From: Coix lacryma-jobi var. lacryma-jobi
Taxonomy: Eukaryota; Streptophyta; Magnoliopsida; Poales; Poaceae
NCBI GenBank assembly: GCA_009763385.1
Contig: CM019824.1
Coordinates: 147,567,705 to 147,631,704, forward strand
Direction: 5' to 3'
Length of the DNA stretch: 64,000 bases
Positions 1-12,804 of this stretch are shown here, one piece after another (positions within the stretch are counted from its first letter, which is position 1; every line of letters starts with the position of its first letter). The translations under genes were made by a program, and so were the position numbers. The notes under the pieces were generated by a model. That model saw only the letters and a list, made by a program, of their open reading frames with translations, was not told the DNA's origin and searched no databases.

Positions 1-2197
1 CTCCTGCACCTAATACGTGTAGGGTAATCTTGACATGATATCAATGATACTTGCAAAGGATTGTTTCTTCTCACCAAGTCATCTAAAAAACAATTAACTT
101 CTTGGCAACACTAGCATCCTAGAGCTAGTTACTGCTACCACACTTTGGCATGCAAAATTATAGCAAAAGCTAAGGTCAAATTTTCAGCAAAAGAAACGTT
201 ATACTTTGAGTGTATCTACATTGAACAGTTGACAACAATACAGTGTTAAGAATTAGTTTCTTCCAAAAGTACCATAAAAATGATGCATAACAAGCTAAAA
301 TAGTCTGGTGGTCACCTGAGCTTCGGCTTGCAAGTGCTTGCACATTATTCTCCAGTAAATAGCAACCTCGGCATCCATGAGTTGAATATTTGAATCTTGT
401 TCTGCTGAAAAATATTATAAGGATGCTGATATCAACCAGCAGAAAAAACAAAGGAATTTGAAAAAACATAGTGATTGCATTGGGTTGTGTTTCAGGTTTA
501 TTCATTCATTGGAGTTAGTTACTTTGTCCTTTGTCAGAGATTCATATTCAGAATGAACATAAACTGATCAACAAAATCTGGAGAAAAGTCAGTTGGAAAG
601 TAGGAGATAGCGTAGGATCAAAAACCTTTGTCACCATTTGCAGTGAAGTACTGCCTAATACTGTGCCCATCATGCACTCGCAAAGCACCATCTTTTAGAA
701 GCACCGCCATTACAGCTTCTCCAACTGATTCATATGTCTCAACATCAAGAAATCTGAGAAGGGAAATCACGTCTCCTCCGCAGTGCTTAACAAGCCACTC
801 ATCCTTCAGCATCTTCAGGCACACGTTGTTTACTAAAGCAGACCTATCGGATAGGCCCCTGTGAAGGACAGTAGTCCTTTGCTTTATGCTGAAACCAAAT
901 CAAAACAAAAAACTATAAATTCATTGATACAGTAATGTTGTGCATTTCATGCATTTGCATTGGTCTGTTGTACTTCCAATGTATGTATTACTCACCTAAG
1001 GCTCTGTAGGGGAAATTTAGTTGAAAGCACAGAATATGCTGCTCGTCTAACTGATTCACTAATGTCAAGCATTGATTCAACAACACTCTCTAGTGTATTA
1101 TTTGATGGTGGAAGAGAGAAAACTATGGCCTTCCTAACCTCCTTCAACAATGAAACAAGGCCACAATTAGATACAACGAGATGAACATATCGAATATTAG
1201 TAACTGGAAAGCTATTAAGAATGATCTCACATACAGAATTCTGCTCATTGTCTAGGGTCTCGAGGAACAGATCAACAATGCCACCATCCTCTCCATCAAC
1301 TGCAAAGCGGGATAATGCTCGCACAGCATAAGTGCGAATTGTGGCGATTTTATCTTGAACCCGGACCTTCATGCCATCAATTACTTCATCCCAAATATCA
1401 TCGCTCACCTCAGCATCATCTGGCAACCGCATTATAATCTGCAATCGGAATTGCACATGCAATCTGAGTGGACAATATGTAAATGGAGAATTTGGCCAGG
1501 TAAACACTTCTTCGTAACTAGAACAAAAGATTACTGATGGTGATTGAATAAATCAAAGAATTGTTACAAGTGAAACATCCAGACTAGTGCTCTATTGAAG
1601 CATATTTGCACAAGAGAGCTGAAACTGAAACTAAGCACAATTAAAGAAGTTTAGAAAATTAAACACAACATACTTTTAACATATATAAACAGCTATAGCC
1701 TACTGAGGGAAACTAGTTTTTCACTAAAATAAGTATCCCATCATGAGGGCGGAAATAAAAACCGCAAATGGAGGCAAAGTTTCGAGTGATTTTCCTTAGT
1801 TCACCTCGGAGATGATTTGGCATGCGCGGAATCGCGCGGGCCGGTGTGCGGCCTTGGACGCGGTGACGAGGAAGCGAAGGAACTCCTCGAGGAACCCGTT
1901 CCCACCGCCGTCGGCCGAAGATGCGGAGGCCGACGCGAAGGCAGCGACGAAGCGGGCGACGCGGTCGGATCCGGCGGATCGGCGGGCGAGGGCGAAGAGC
2001 GGCGTGACAGCGACGCAGAAGGCTGCGTGGAAGAGGCGGCCGCCGCCTCCTCCTGAGGAGGAGCGAAGCGCCGCGAGCTCCCGCAGCTTCCGCGGGTGCA
2101 CGGCGTGGGATGCGCGGCACTCGTCCAGCACCCGCGCCACCTCGCGCGCGAGACGATCGGAATCCCCGGCGCCGGTGACAGCCGGGGCGGGCGCCAT
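1..2197 (-). CDS. CAP-G: Condensin complex subunit 3 (CAP-G), 5' part, four exons, runs off left edge
   Basis: CAP-G is the HEAT-repeat subunit of condensin I, which binds DNA and helps compact mitotic and meiotic chromosomes. Exons read from splice signals and phase: 1805-2197, 996-1438, 626-888 and 316-404. A fifth may begin at about position 3 after a tgcag acceptor. All junctions are GT-AG and phases agree (131 codons, then cumulative 278+2, 366+1 and 396). Seen in the translation: an N-terminal helical stretch ending FRACQIISE, then RLPDDAEVSDDIWDEV, IRTYAVRALSRFA and, in exon 4, QLMDAEVAIYWR. These are familiar from plant CAP-G proteins. Plant homologues are about 1000 residues, so roughly the first 396 are here. 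I chose the ATG at 2195-2197 because the next upstream Met (2338) adds a low-complexity stretch without CAP-G character. No stop or frameshift is visible inside the exons. Confidence 0.88.
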
Positions 2198-2512
2198 GGG
2201 ATGCGGGGGAGGAGGGTGTCTGGGGGAGGCGGCGGAGTGGGGTTTGGGCGTTGGAACGGAATGGAAAGGGGACGAATTTGAATCGTGGAGAGGGAAACGG
2301 GATGAAAACATTGGAGCCGAACTGCGCGACTTCATCACGCTGCACAGTGGGACCGGTGGACGCGGTCACGAGAATTGTTTTTTTTTGGTCGGTATGGGCT
2401 GGTGGTGAATGGTTTCTTTTTATGGGCTCGTGCTGGGCTACATGGGTCGACTAATCACTTGGACAAGTAGGGGTCGTTTGGAACGCAGTAAGCAGGGTAG
2501 TACAAAGGCACG
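2198..2512. other. 5' flank of CAP-G
   Basis: This holds the upstream region and presumed 5' UTR of the minus-strand condensin gene. It is GC-rich near the start codon and becomes AT-richer after about 2380. I see no convincing TATA box and no clear E2F site, so promoter elements are not called. Confidence 0.4.
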
Positions 2513-2514
2513 TA

Positions 2515-2749
2515 CTCCCTCCGTCCTAGAAAGTGAGTCGTTTTGGGTTTTCGTGCCACAAGTTTGACTCAATTTATATAAAATACGTACAATATTTATA
2601 TCTCTAAATAAATTTGTTAAAAAACAAGACTTAAAGATCTCTCCGATGATACTAATTACTTAGTATAAATATTTATATATTTTAATATATAATTGCCGGT
2701 ATTTGTTTCTCGGGAAGCGAGAACGACATCTATTTTGGGACGGAGGGAG
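2515..2749. mobile_element. Stowaway MITE, 235 bp
   Basis: The ends are CTCCCTCCGTCC and its inverted copy GGACGGAGGGAG. TA dinucleotides at 2513-2514 and 2750-2751 form the target duplication. The interior is AT-rich. These are the standard marks of grass Stowaway (Tc1/mariner-derived) MITEs. It lies about 320 bp upstream of the CAP-G start codon. Confidence 0.9.
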
Positions 2750-3037
2750 TAAACTATAAAAACGAGTCAAAATAGATTGACCCACACTAGCAGTTCTACA
2801 TAATAATTCCACTAAAGGAGACCCTATTACCAGAATAGCTTCGGGTACACCTGTAATATTATTTCATGATTATATAATAACCTATCTAAGATTCTAGTTC
2901 ACAAAATAATTAGTTGAACCATTTAGTAATCCATATTTTAATAAAAAATGTTTTTCTTTCTAACAAAAACTACGTCGGATGGCGTACTTTTTATTTGAGT
3001 CAATAGGTTTAAAGGCTCGTAATGTTGTATCTATTAT

Positions 3038-3469
3038 CAGGGCCGACTCTAGGGTAAGAGCAGACCGTGTGATCGTCGGGGGCCATGAAGTTGAGGGGCC
3101 CAAGACCATATAGGTAGTTGGTATGTCTAATATAATAATTTTTTATTTAGCTAATTGATTTAAACAAAGGCAAAAGTCATCACAACCACACGTCCACACC
3201 AGCTCATGTGGCCAGAAGCCCATAACCATAGGGAACTATTGCAGCCTAGAAGAAAAGAATGCAAAACCATCGAGCATAAGTTATCATAATGGTTAGTTTT
3301 TTTGTAGTTTTTTGTTACACTATTGTTATGTCTCATGAGCTATATAGACATTACAAGATAATTTTTATTATGTGTACTATATACTATAGTTTTGATGTTC
3401 AAATTTAGTTCAACAGACCCTTATCTTCTTGCTTGCCCAAGACCCCTTAAAATTACAGAGCCGGCCTTG
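3038..3469. mobile_element. hAT-like non-autonomous element, 432 bp
   Basis: The terminal inverted repeats are CAGGGCCGACTCT and, reversed at the right end, CAAGGCCGGCTCT (11 of 13 identical). They are flanked by an imperfect 8 bp duplication, tctattat at 3030-3037 and cttattat at 3470-3477 (6 of 8). An 8 bp duplication and CA(G/A)GG ends fit the hAT superfamily. There is no transposase frame, so it is non-autonomous. Confidence 0.65.
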
Positions 3470-4084
3470 CTTATTATTGGTTCTTCACGTATGTGTGTAT
3501 ATATATGAAAGATAAATAAATAACCAAGCGAAGCGAACAACAACGAGCTACAAAGGAAGTAGAAGAAATCGAAAATAGAACAAACGACAAAAAATATATG
3601 AACATAAAAAATCAGAAACCAAGCGAGAAAGAAGATCAGACCAACCAAATACTATAGCTAAAATTTTATGAGCCCATAGGGCGGCCCCCAACTTTAGTCC
3701 CAACCTAACTCTATCTCGTAACCTTAGCACTCGCACTGCTCATTTCACTTCCATGAGCTTCTCTCCCGGTCTAAAAAAAGCACACGCAAGCGACACCTTC
3801 TCTTTCAGTGGCTGGCCGGAGATGGTTGAGCGGCCAGACCATGCTCCCAAGCGGCCGGTGTGGTCTGCCTCAGCGCCTCTCCTTCTTCGCTAGACTGCGG
3901 CGCAGTCCCTGAATAAAGCGGCAACGGTGACGGTGGCGTCCAACACGAGCGGTGGCGGGTTGGCGGTAGTGTGCAGCGCGAGAGTTGGTAGAGGCAGTAC
4001 ACTCCTGTTATTTGTCTTTCTAAACGCGATTATTTATCTTCCCTACCCAGAGTGACAATTTAGTAACACAAGCCTGAGCGGCGA
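3470..4084. other. Unassigned intergenic DNA
   Basis: It is AT-rich to about 3660, then moderately GC-rich. Short frames exist on both strands but none resembles a protein I recognise, and no terminal repeats are visible. Confidence 0.4.
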
Positions 4085-4786
4085 TGTCGAGTACCAAAGC
4101 AAAGGGTACCCCGAACAGCCCAACAAAAACAAAGCCAGGTCTGGTGGGCGACTCCGGCCCATGCTCGGCCACCCAGGGGTTCCCCGCCGGGGGTAATGGC
4201 TCGTCACTCGGATAGCACCGACGACAAGTCAGCCCGACCCAAGGGTGAACCGAGACCCAGAGTCAGGGGAAAAAAGGGCAAAGCATCCCAGCTTCCCACG
4301 CGAACCCGACCTGGAACCGTCCCGTACAGGGGCAGTGCCATGACCGGACGTGCACGCCCCGCTTCAGCAAGGACGGGGGAGGCCTCCTCAGTCCGCCTCT
4401 CTATATGTGCCGCCATGGGCCGAATAATCCGGAGCGCCTCACTGTAGGAACCACCGGTCTAATGGTCGCATTCTCTGAGAAGTCCTCTCAGGGCACTCGT
4501 GATGCAGGTAGCCTGCCACGATGCAACGCTAATCACTTGCCACTGGCTCCTCAAAAGAAGGAATTGGCGGTGATTCGAATCTAGCAATAGTATCGCACAT
4601 GCAAAGACCCAGTACCTACTGCCACGCAGGCTGCGGCTTACCCGCCAAGGCCTCAGCCCTAAGCCTCGGGGAATGAGTTTAGTTTCCACCTCACCCGAGC
4701 CCTCGCGCTGAGGCCTTGGGCAAGCTCCCTGATTCCGTCCGAGTCCTCCACGGCAGGCCTCGACGAACGCTTCGTTCTCCGTTTCT

Positions 4787-4918
4787 CCCGAGCCCGCGAG
4801 CTTAGGCCTCGGGCGATCTTCTCCGCTCCGCCCGAGCCCTCGTGCCTAGGCCTCGGGCGGTCTTCTCCGCTCCGCCCGAGCCCTCGTGTTTAGGTCTCGG
4901 GCAGACTTGTCCATCTCA
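4787..4918 (+). repeat. 44 bp tandem repeat in LTR, three units
   Basis: Units start at 4787, 4831 and 4875, each with a CCCGAGCCC...GGCCTCGGGC core that is itself an imperfect inverted repeat. The other LTR has four units, at 14862, 14906, 14950 and 14994. Confidence 0.85.
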
Positions 4919-5318
4919 CCTGAACCCTCCACAACATGCCCCGGGTGAATACCCCATTCTCCGCTTCGTCCGGGGCCTCGCGGCCAGGCCCCGGGCGAAG
5001 TCCAACCCATCCACCGGAAGCTTTGGCGCAAGGCGACAAGCGCATGGTAAAACAAGGACCCGCGAATCCCGGGCTATTCATGACTCCTCCAACATGCCGA
5101 CGCCGTATGGGCCGAGACGTGGTTTGGGACTCGCACCATCCCTTCGCTCAGAAAGACATGATGAAGGGACTCGACGCTGCACCGCCACAATGACGGACGT
5201 GCTCGGCCATGACAACGAGGACAACAACCACGTTGTTACAGTAGCACACCTTTACCTTTAGACTAAAATAAGAGCGCTCATGTACTGCCTCCTTGTAACC
5301 ACATCCCCTCCTTGAGGC

Positions 5319-5327
5319 TATAAAAGG
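5319..5327 (+). promoter_or_regulatory. TATA box of LTR promoter
   Basis: TATAAAAGG lies about 360 bp before the LTR end, in the usual position for a retrotransposon promoter. The same box is at 15437-15445 in the other LTR. Confidence 0.7.
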
Positions 5328-5389
5328 AGGGGCCAGCGGACGCCTAATGGGGGAGCGACAAGCACAACGAACGATAGCAAGCAAGCAAA

Positions 5390-5412
5390 CACACACACAC
5401 ACACACACACAC
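5390..5412. repeat. (CA)n microsatellite in 5' LTR
   Basis: About eleven CA units. The matching place in the 3' LTR (near 15500-15515) has only a short CA run, so the repeat length changed after insertion. Confidence 0.9.
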
Positions 5413-5680
5413 CAACAATGCCCTTGTTGCGCACTCCACCTCCTTCGTCCTCACAAGACTTGGGGAAGTCCCCCCCTCTCTCACCATCTTGTACCCCTAC
5501 TACGAGCACCCCGGTGCAAGATAACACGACCTCTCCCACCTCACTGGACGTAGGGCCTCCGTTTGCCCGAACCAGTATAAATCTCATGTGTTCTTCTTGC
5601 ATCACCACCCGAAGCTAGGGACACACATATACAAATTTACTCGCCGGTGTTAGGACCCCCCGTTTCTGAAACACCGACAG

Positions 5681-5699
5681 TTGGCGCGCCAGGTAGGGG
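5681..5699 (+). other. Primer-binding site of the TAT-like element
   Basis: TTGGCGCGCCAGGTAGGGG lies one base after the LTR end and starts with the TGG that pairs with a tRNA CCA tail. I cannot assign the tRNA from memory. Confidence 0.65.
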
Positions 5700-7691
5700 C
5701 CTCTTCTGCGTGGAAAACCACATCCCTACTCGGCTGCGAGTGGCAAAAACGCCACCAGGAAGACCCCCTCTCCGCAAAAGAAAGACTCGGGGGCTCGGCA
5801 TGTCCCCGACACTGTTGGGGGCTACCCGTCGCACCCGAAGGGGTGCTCGGGGGCCCGTGTGTCCCCGACGCAGCTCTCGACCCCTCCTCGGCCCTGCGAA
5901 AGGTCCGGGAAGAGTCTCCATTAGTGAACATATTCGTTCGCTGATGTTACGTCATGCCCCGTTTCGCCTCTTCACGTTGGTCAACCTCTCCATCCGCTGA
6001 TGTTACGTCAAGCGGAGAGGAGGAACCAAGGCCAGGAGAAGAAACAAGGGGCACGGGGGGAAGGCTGGCGCCAAACCCACTAGGACCCGCCTCTGAGCTC
6101 GCTGAGCCTACCGACGACATGCTCGTCCGCCAGGAACCAACGTAGCAAAAGAGGATGTTCAGTGGAATGGAACCAGCTGCCTCCCCCACGGGCTGCCGCG
6201 GTGGGCTGAAGAGGCTTTTCTGGGGGTCAACAATCCGAAAACGCCTCCCACGCCCTTAGGGTTCAATCGAGCAAGCCGAAGAACTCGCTACTACCGACAA
6301 GTTCTTCATCCGACCTGCGTCACCCCCGACAAGCAGGCGCTACGACTCCAGTTATCAGGGTCACCGCCCTCGCCGGGACCGGTAGCAAGGCGGCGCGCGG
6401 CGGAGCATGGCAAGCCCAACAACCCCCTCTCTCCCTTCCTCGAACAATGAGGAAATCATTTGCGGCAGTGCCGAGTCCTTAGGGACAGCGTCACGTTCGC
6501 CGCCTATGAACCTCCGACACGTTCAGGACACCATCCTGGTGAGGGCATGTTGAACGAGTAGGAGAAGGGAAGGGAAGGGGCTGAGCCCAAGCATGGGACT
6601 AGCGTCAACCCTGATGACCCACCGTCTGTCCCAGGGGAGCCGGGATCTCATGGATTCAACCCCAAGGATCCCTTGCTTCATCCTTTTGCTCTTTTATTCT
6701 TCCTCTAGTGTCCACCCTCGGGGAACGCTAACTCTACCATTGTAAATCCGAGAAAGGAAATAAAAGAGCTCCCTTCTTTCCAAAAAAGGGCATCGCTTAA
6801 AACAAGTCAGGGAAATCACCTTGACCCGCTAAGTAAGGCCAAATAAAAGTCGGACCACCAATCCGAGAGCCCGAAAGGGTGGGACGAGACTACCCCGGGC
6901 AACGAACCCCGTTCCCTCCAAAGCATTCGAGCAAGGCCTCGAATAGACACGGTGCTTGCCAGGCCTCGGGCCCAAATACCCAACAGGTCACCGCAAAAAA
7001 GATGCACGCGCGGAAAGGCACCTTCGACAAGACAAGGAGTACGACGTCAACAACCGCCCCGCAAAAAAGAGAGCTATGTTTCTTTCTTCTTAAGATTGTA
7101 TTTTCGTTTCAATAATAGGTGAAGAAAACACTTTGCGAAAACTAAATAAAAATCCTATCGTCGCTCCCATGTTTGGCGCGTCCTTGTTTTCGAGTCCAAG
7201 GAACAACGTCAACAACCGTGCCTTCTAGGGAAGCTGGTCAGGGCTCAGCCGCCAACGCCCCCGGTGGCTAACGACACCGATCCCCCAGTTGAACCAGAAC
7301 ACGGTCGATGGACTGAGTTCCCGAAAGTTTAAACAGGCGACTAAGCAAACACGGGCGTGACGACGGGAATGTGCGGGCCTCTACACCCTCATCCTCATCC
7401 CTCAAGGAAACGAGAAGTCACATGAAAAGGCAGAACAAAGCCGCGAGGCGAGGACAAGGGGGGAGCGCTCACATAATAACTTTTTAACTAAAAAATGAAA
7501 GGGCACAAACGGCTCTAAAAAAGAACCACCCTATAGCATGCTAATGTACCCCTTTTTACAGGAACACGTCTTGGAGTGAGGAACACCGTGGCATGATGGA
7601 TCGCGTGTTCGGGCCCCTAAGCCACGGAACAGGATGGCACGCGCCACGGCAGTGGCCATCGAGAAACCCCGCAAAGAGGGGGGAGAGCCCT
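5700..7691 (+). other. Internal region of TAT-like element, no recognisable gag or pol
   Basis: Moderately GC-rich, with many short frames but none long or recognisable. This is the leader or gag position of the element. I see no zinc knuckle, protease DSG or RT motif. The element is non-autonomous or heavily decayed here. Confidence 0.5.
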
Positions 7692-10600
7692 TGAAAGGTC
7701 CAAATTGGCTAGAGGGGGTGAATAGCCTAATTAAAAATCTACAAATTCACTTAGGCAAACACTATTAGTATGACAAATGATGAAGCTTTTTGCCCTAGCC
7801 TAATAGTGTGTTGCAAGCCACCTATCCAACAATTCTACCTAATAAAACTATGTCACAGAATCAATCTAGAGCTAGTATCTAATATGGAATAAGTTATCTA
7901 GTTCTAGCACTACTATGATCAAGTGAAAGTATGAAAGACAATTGTGAATAAAAAGGCAATTCTAGTGAACTAATCACAACTAGCTACACAAGGTATATAC
8001 CAAGAGAGATGTACAACAAGTGAAGGTAACTACTCAAAAGAAATAGCTCAAAGTAAATGCACAAAGTAAATAAGCTAGATAGAGGTGGTTTCACCGAGCC
8101 TTCGGGGTCGCCTTGTAGAGAACCAATCACCGGTGAAATCCCACTTTTGATGCCAATCACCAAAGATGTGAATATGAAGACCAATCACCAAGATGGAAAC
8201 ACAATCACAATAAGCACACGGGACACGACGATTTATCCCAAGGTTCACGTGCTTGCCGGCACGCTACTCCCCGTTGTGTCGACCAACACTAGGTGATCCG
8301 GTGGCTAATTGGCACCAAGCCAAGCTCACGAAGAGCGCCACAAGAATCTACCGCTAGCGAGGTAGCTCAATGACACGATCAATCCATTAAGGATGCCTCT
8401 TGCCGCTCCGGCGAGGTGAGGCTCCAAAACCTCTCACAATCACGAACGGTGGTGGCCAAGAACAATCACCAATCTTGCCAATCAACCACCTCAATGCCTC
8501 CAAGCCATCTAGGCACCGGCAAATGCCAAGAGTAACAAGCAACTCAAAGCCGATGCGAAGAACTAATGCCACTAGAATGAACTCTTTCAAATCTTAGCGC
8601 TAATCACTCAATCTCGCTTAGTTTGATCAAATCAATTATAGAGATGAGTAGGGAGGCTTGGCTATGCTCACAAGGATGCTTAGAGATCAAAATGTGCAAG
8701 AGAGAACCCATGTGAGCCGGCCAAGCCACTTAAATAGGCCACTCAAGTAGGCCTAGCCGTTGTGCTGAAAACGCGACCATCAGACGCACCCGTGTCGGGG
8801 CCATCAGACGCTGGCCCAGCGTCCGATGCTCCGATGAGCACCACGTGTCCCCTGATACGAATTCAGTCCATCAAATCCCAACGACCATATTCCTTCGCGC
8901 CACGGTTAAAGTGACATCGGACGCTCCGATGCCACTGCTCATTTCAGCACGGCCACACACCACATCGGACCCGCCAGAACCCTCGCATCGGACGCTCAAC
9001 CCATGCATCTGATGACGATGCCGAGAGGTTCCAGAATGCATCAAAACACATCAGACGCATCAGATGGGTCGGCATCGGACGCAGGCCAGTGTCTGATGCT
9101 CCCTGGAAAGCACGCTCGGGCCATGTCATCACCATCAGATGCTGCAACAGTGTTTCCTCAGTCTCCGTTGCTAGCGTCTGATGCTCCTTCAACATCTGTC
9201 AGAGACTAGGGTTAACCATCTGAAAGGATCAAGATGCCCAAGAGGGAGGGTGAATTGGGCTTTTCTAAAACTTTTGCAAGAATTAAATCCTAACAAGCCC
9301 AATTAACCCCCTAGCGCCTAGAAGTGTGTTACTCTAACAACAACCGCACAAAAGACTATCGCTAAACCATTTCTACTCTAGCATGACAATTCAACTTATG
9401 AAAGAACAACAAGTAATTCACGGAATTGAATTGCTCAAAAGTAAATGCGTATGTAAAGAGAGTAGAGATGACACGACGATCATTTTCCCGAGGTATCGAG
9501 GTGTCGGCACACCCTCTAGTCCATGTTGGAGCAACTGCGCAAGGGTATTGCTCCCCCTAGATCCACGCAAGGATCAAGTGCTCACTACGAGCTGATTCTT
9601 TGCCACTCCGGCCCGGTGAATCGCTCGTTACCGGTCACAACTTGGCTTGGGTCATCCATAAAGCCTCCGGATGATCACCAAGCTCTCCGATCACCACCAA
9701 GACATCTAGTTGATGCCGATCACCAAGAGTAACAAGCTAGAACTCTCACTTGACCAAGACAAGGCCAAAGAGATGGATGGATGCACACTTGCTACTCAAT
9801 TCTCACTAGGAGGTCACTAATTCTCTCAATTAGCTATTCTCTCAACCTCACTAAGGCTCTTGCTCTTTCTCACACTCACTATGTGTTTCTCAGCAGAGGA
9901 AAGTGGTAATAACACTCTAATGGAGGAGGGGGAGGAGTATAAATACTCCCCCTAACCGGCCATCCAAAAGAGCACTGAACAGGTGTTTCTGCAGGGGCAT
10001 CGGACGCTCTGATGCTTAGCATCGGACGCTCCGATGACATCGACTAACGGTCGACTGTATAACCTGTCAGACAAGTTAAAGGTGCATCGGACGCTGGGCA
10101 GCGTCCGATGCCATCACAACGGACGCGTCCGTTGTGATTTTACCCTCTGTGGAACCTCTCTGCATGGACATCGGACGCTGGCCCTCATCGTCCGATGCCA
10201 GCGTCCGATGCATGCCCAAATTCACTCGTAAGTGAACAGTGGCACGGGCGCGTCCGATGTGGCAACATCGGAGCGTCCGATGCCATGCATCAGACTAAAC
10301 CCTAGTCTGAGTGAGCATCGGACGCGTCCGATGCTCACCAGGCCATCGTCTGATGCCTGTTACACAGACTAAACTCACTCGGATCATGACGCGGCCTTAA
10401 CGACTTTTCATCCTCACGACATAAGGCATCTCTCTGAGCTACCTAGGGCTATGAAATAACAAGTGTGCACCACACCTACCTCAATAGACTCATCTAGGTC
10501 AAGCTACTGATTCACGCTCCCCTTTATAGTACGACCAAAGGAAAAACAAAGACCTAAGACTACCTAAGTGTCCTCCAACACCATATGACACTTAGCCTAG

Positions 10601-11376
10601 ACTACCACCGTCTTTGTCGTCCGTCCTTTGAAAACCGAAACGATTTCCATCGCCAGGGGACATGAACTTCATATGCCCGTATCGTCGCCATTACCGTGAC
10701 CTAACTCATCCCTGTTTCTGCAAAACACATGTTAGTCATAGTAATCTTGTGTTTCATCCAATCACCGAAACCCACTAGGGGCCAAGATGCGTTCACCATC
10801 GGACGCTCGGCCCAACGTCCGATGCTGCCGCCAGCAGCGTCCGATGCCCCTATCTCAACATCTTTTGCTTTCTAACTTCTACCCTTGCTTCCATGTGCCA
10901 ACACCAAAGTGTTTCACCACTTGTGCATGTGTGTTAGCATTTTGCAAGGCATTTTTCAAGGGTTTTGTTAGTATCTCACTAGGTCTAAAGCATCGATATG
11001 TTAGAGAACTCCTAGTGGCACTTGAACACCGCATAAGTCGTGAATTATCTCCTCTTGATAGTACAACTATGTATCCTAAATGTGATCACACTTGCTAAGT
11101 GTCTTGATCACCAAAACAAAGAACCCTATAGGTTATACCTTTGCCTTCAGGCTTCTTTGCTCCATTTCTTCCCTCCTTTGTTTCATCAATGGTAGTGCAC
11201 TAGATCTCTTCAATTGTATGTGGCCATCACCATCCTCCATGGTTGCCACCTTGCTTGATCCACCACTTGGCTTGGTCTTAATCCTTTCTTAAATCTTAAA
11301 AGCTACACGCATGCTTAGCAATAGGATTAGACCAAATAGATTTCATCAATTAGCCAAAACCAAACTAGGGCTTTCA
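7692..11376. mobile_element. Solo LTR, Sirevirus-related, with a second solo LTR inside
   Basis: It starts TGAAAGGTCCAAATTGG and ends CTAGGGCTTTCA. The flanks are gccct (7687-7691) and gctct (11377-11381), a 5 bp duplication with one mismatch. Without the nested copy it is about 2.1 kb. It contains many copies of an ATCGGACGC/GCGTCCGAT inverted motif. There is no coding sequence, so it is best read as an LTR left after LTR-LTR recombination. Confidence 0.7.
9221..10795. mobile_element. Solo LTR, Sirevirus-type, 1575 bp, perfect TSD
   Basis: It starts TGAAAGGATCAAGATGCC and ends GGGGCCAAGATGCGTTCA, with a perfect CCATC duplication at 9216-9220 and 10796-10800. It is the same family as 42272-43813 and shares its first 80 or so bases with the Sirevirus LTRs at 18693 and 37675. 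The U3-like part carries arrays of CATCGGACGC palindromic motifs. Confidence 0.88.
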
Positions 11377-11563
11377 GCTCTACCGGTAAAAGTTCCTAAG
11401 GCAGAAGGGCGCCTGAGCGGCGCCGACCTAATGACCGGTGACCCCTCCGCCTTGACGGCGAGAGGCTTCAAAGGGGCCCACACCCCTGAATCCCGGGGAT
11501 CGCTAACCAAGTCACATACCGTTGCATGACAAGAACCTTTTTGGCAAAACGAAAACCCTAGCC

Positions 11564-12804
11564 TGTAGGGTTACGAGGAAGCTACGCTAGCCGAAAAACA
11601 AATTTTTTTGACCCCATAAGCCAGAAACTACTGCTAGTTATATATCACAGGATTACCACTAGACGCGTAGATGCAGTGGAAGACGTCTCGGTGTAGACGT
11701 GCGCGTCACAGCGGTGCCGTGCAGTTGCTCACGTTCGTCCTTCACGTCTCCACATGCAGTTCGTCCTTGTGCCCAGATGCAGCACCTCCGAGGTATCCCA
11801 CACGTACAGGGAGGAAGTGTCACACCTCTAGACTGCTAGGTCTGCGAGGAGCAATAGGCGCGGGCGTGGGGTGGGCGATGACTGTCTAATGACGTGTTTA
11901 AACCCTGGCCGCCCCACCCCTCTATTTATAGGCGTCCCTAATGAGCCCGCTGACCTGGAGGCCCATTAGCAAACCCTAATCCAGGTTTGACTCGAGTCAA
12001 ACTTGAATCAGGCTTCCAGCCCCTTAAGCGTGCGACCCTATGGGTTCACACACACATAGACATGGCCCGAGTACTCCTACTCGCCCGATAGTTGACAGCG
12101 GCCTCTAGCAAGATGTGTCAACTCCTATGTACGCGCAAAGATCATATCAGACGAACCACTACGATCACATACACGTAATTCCCTTGCCACACAATATTTG
12201 GTCCAACTCATAGGTTAACACTTAACCTAAGCACGACCATGCATTTTATGATCCAATCATTTGAGTGGTCCAGTGATATCTCTCTCTCATGGAGAGGGGC
12301 AAATCCCATCTTGATCGTCTATGTCTCACCACATATTTCCTGACAAACCTGAAGACTATCTTTATAACTACCCTGTTACGAAGTATTGATAGTCCCTAAG
12401 TAAGTCGATTCATATCTTGAGTACATACCACAATCTCAGGTCTAAGGACATAACATACATGATGTGTAAAGAGATAATAAGAACATCTCATGTTGGATCA
12501 GTCCAGCCCCATGTCATACATGTGCTCACATTATCAGTTCGACATCTCCATGTCTATGACTTGTGAAATATAGTCATCAACTAATACATGTGTTGATCTA
12601 ATATTCATGTGTGTCCTCACATGAACTCCGATCAGGGACAACTTATTGAATAACCATACAAGTAAAAGAGTTTCACAGACAATTCACAAAATTGTCAGTC
12701 AATACAAGTTGTCTTTAATGGATATTCAATGGACATATAATAAATCATGGATACAATAGAAATACCATCATCTCTATGATTATCTCTAGGGCATATTCCC
12801 AACA
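11564..12804 (-). mobile_element. Angela-like Copia LTR, probably solo
   Basis: The right end, read on the minus strand, starts TGTTGGGAATATGCCCTAG, the start familiar from Angela-type Copia LTRs. The left boundary is uncertain. TGTAGGG at 11564, preceded by tagcc, matches the right flank tagac at 4 of 5 bases. A TG at 11700 preceded by tagacg is the alternative. No internal coding domain is attached. Confidence 0.6.

Larger units (their letters stand above)
4085..5679 (+). repeat. 5' LTR of the TAT-like element (1595 bp)
   Basis: It starts TGTCGAGTACC and ends ACACCGACA, immediately before the primer-binding site. It aligns along its whole length with 14145-15783. It is 44 bp shorter, the size of one unit of the internal 44 bp repeat, of which this copy has three and the other four. 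Confidence 0.88.

Noticed and set aside
1713..2369. Alternative long frames over CAP-G exon 1 on both strands (180-218 codons)
   Set aside because: They overlap the CAP-G exon in GC-rich DNA; only the frame with MAPAPAVTGAG joins downstream exons in phase.
11694..11700. TAGACG as a 6 bp duplication fixing the Angela-like LTR start at 11700
   Set aside because: Copia elements duplicate 5 bp. The alternative start at 11564 gives a usual LTR end with 4 of 5 flank match, so the boundary is left open.
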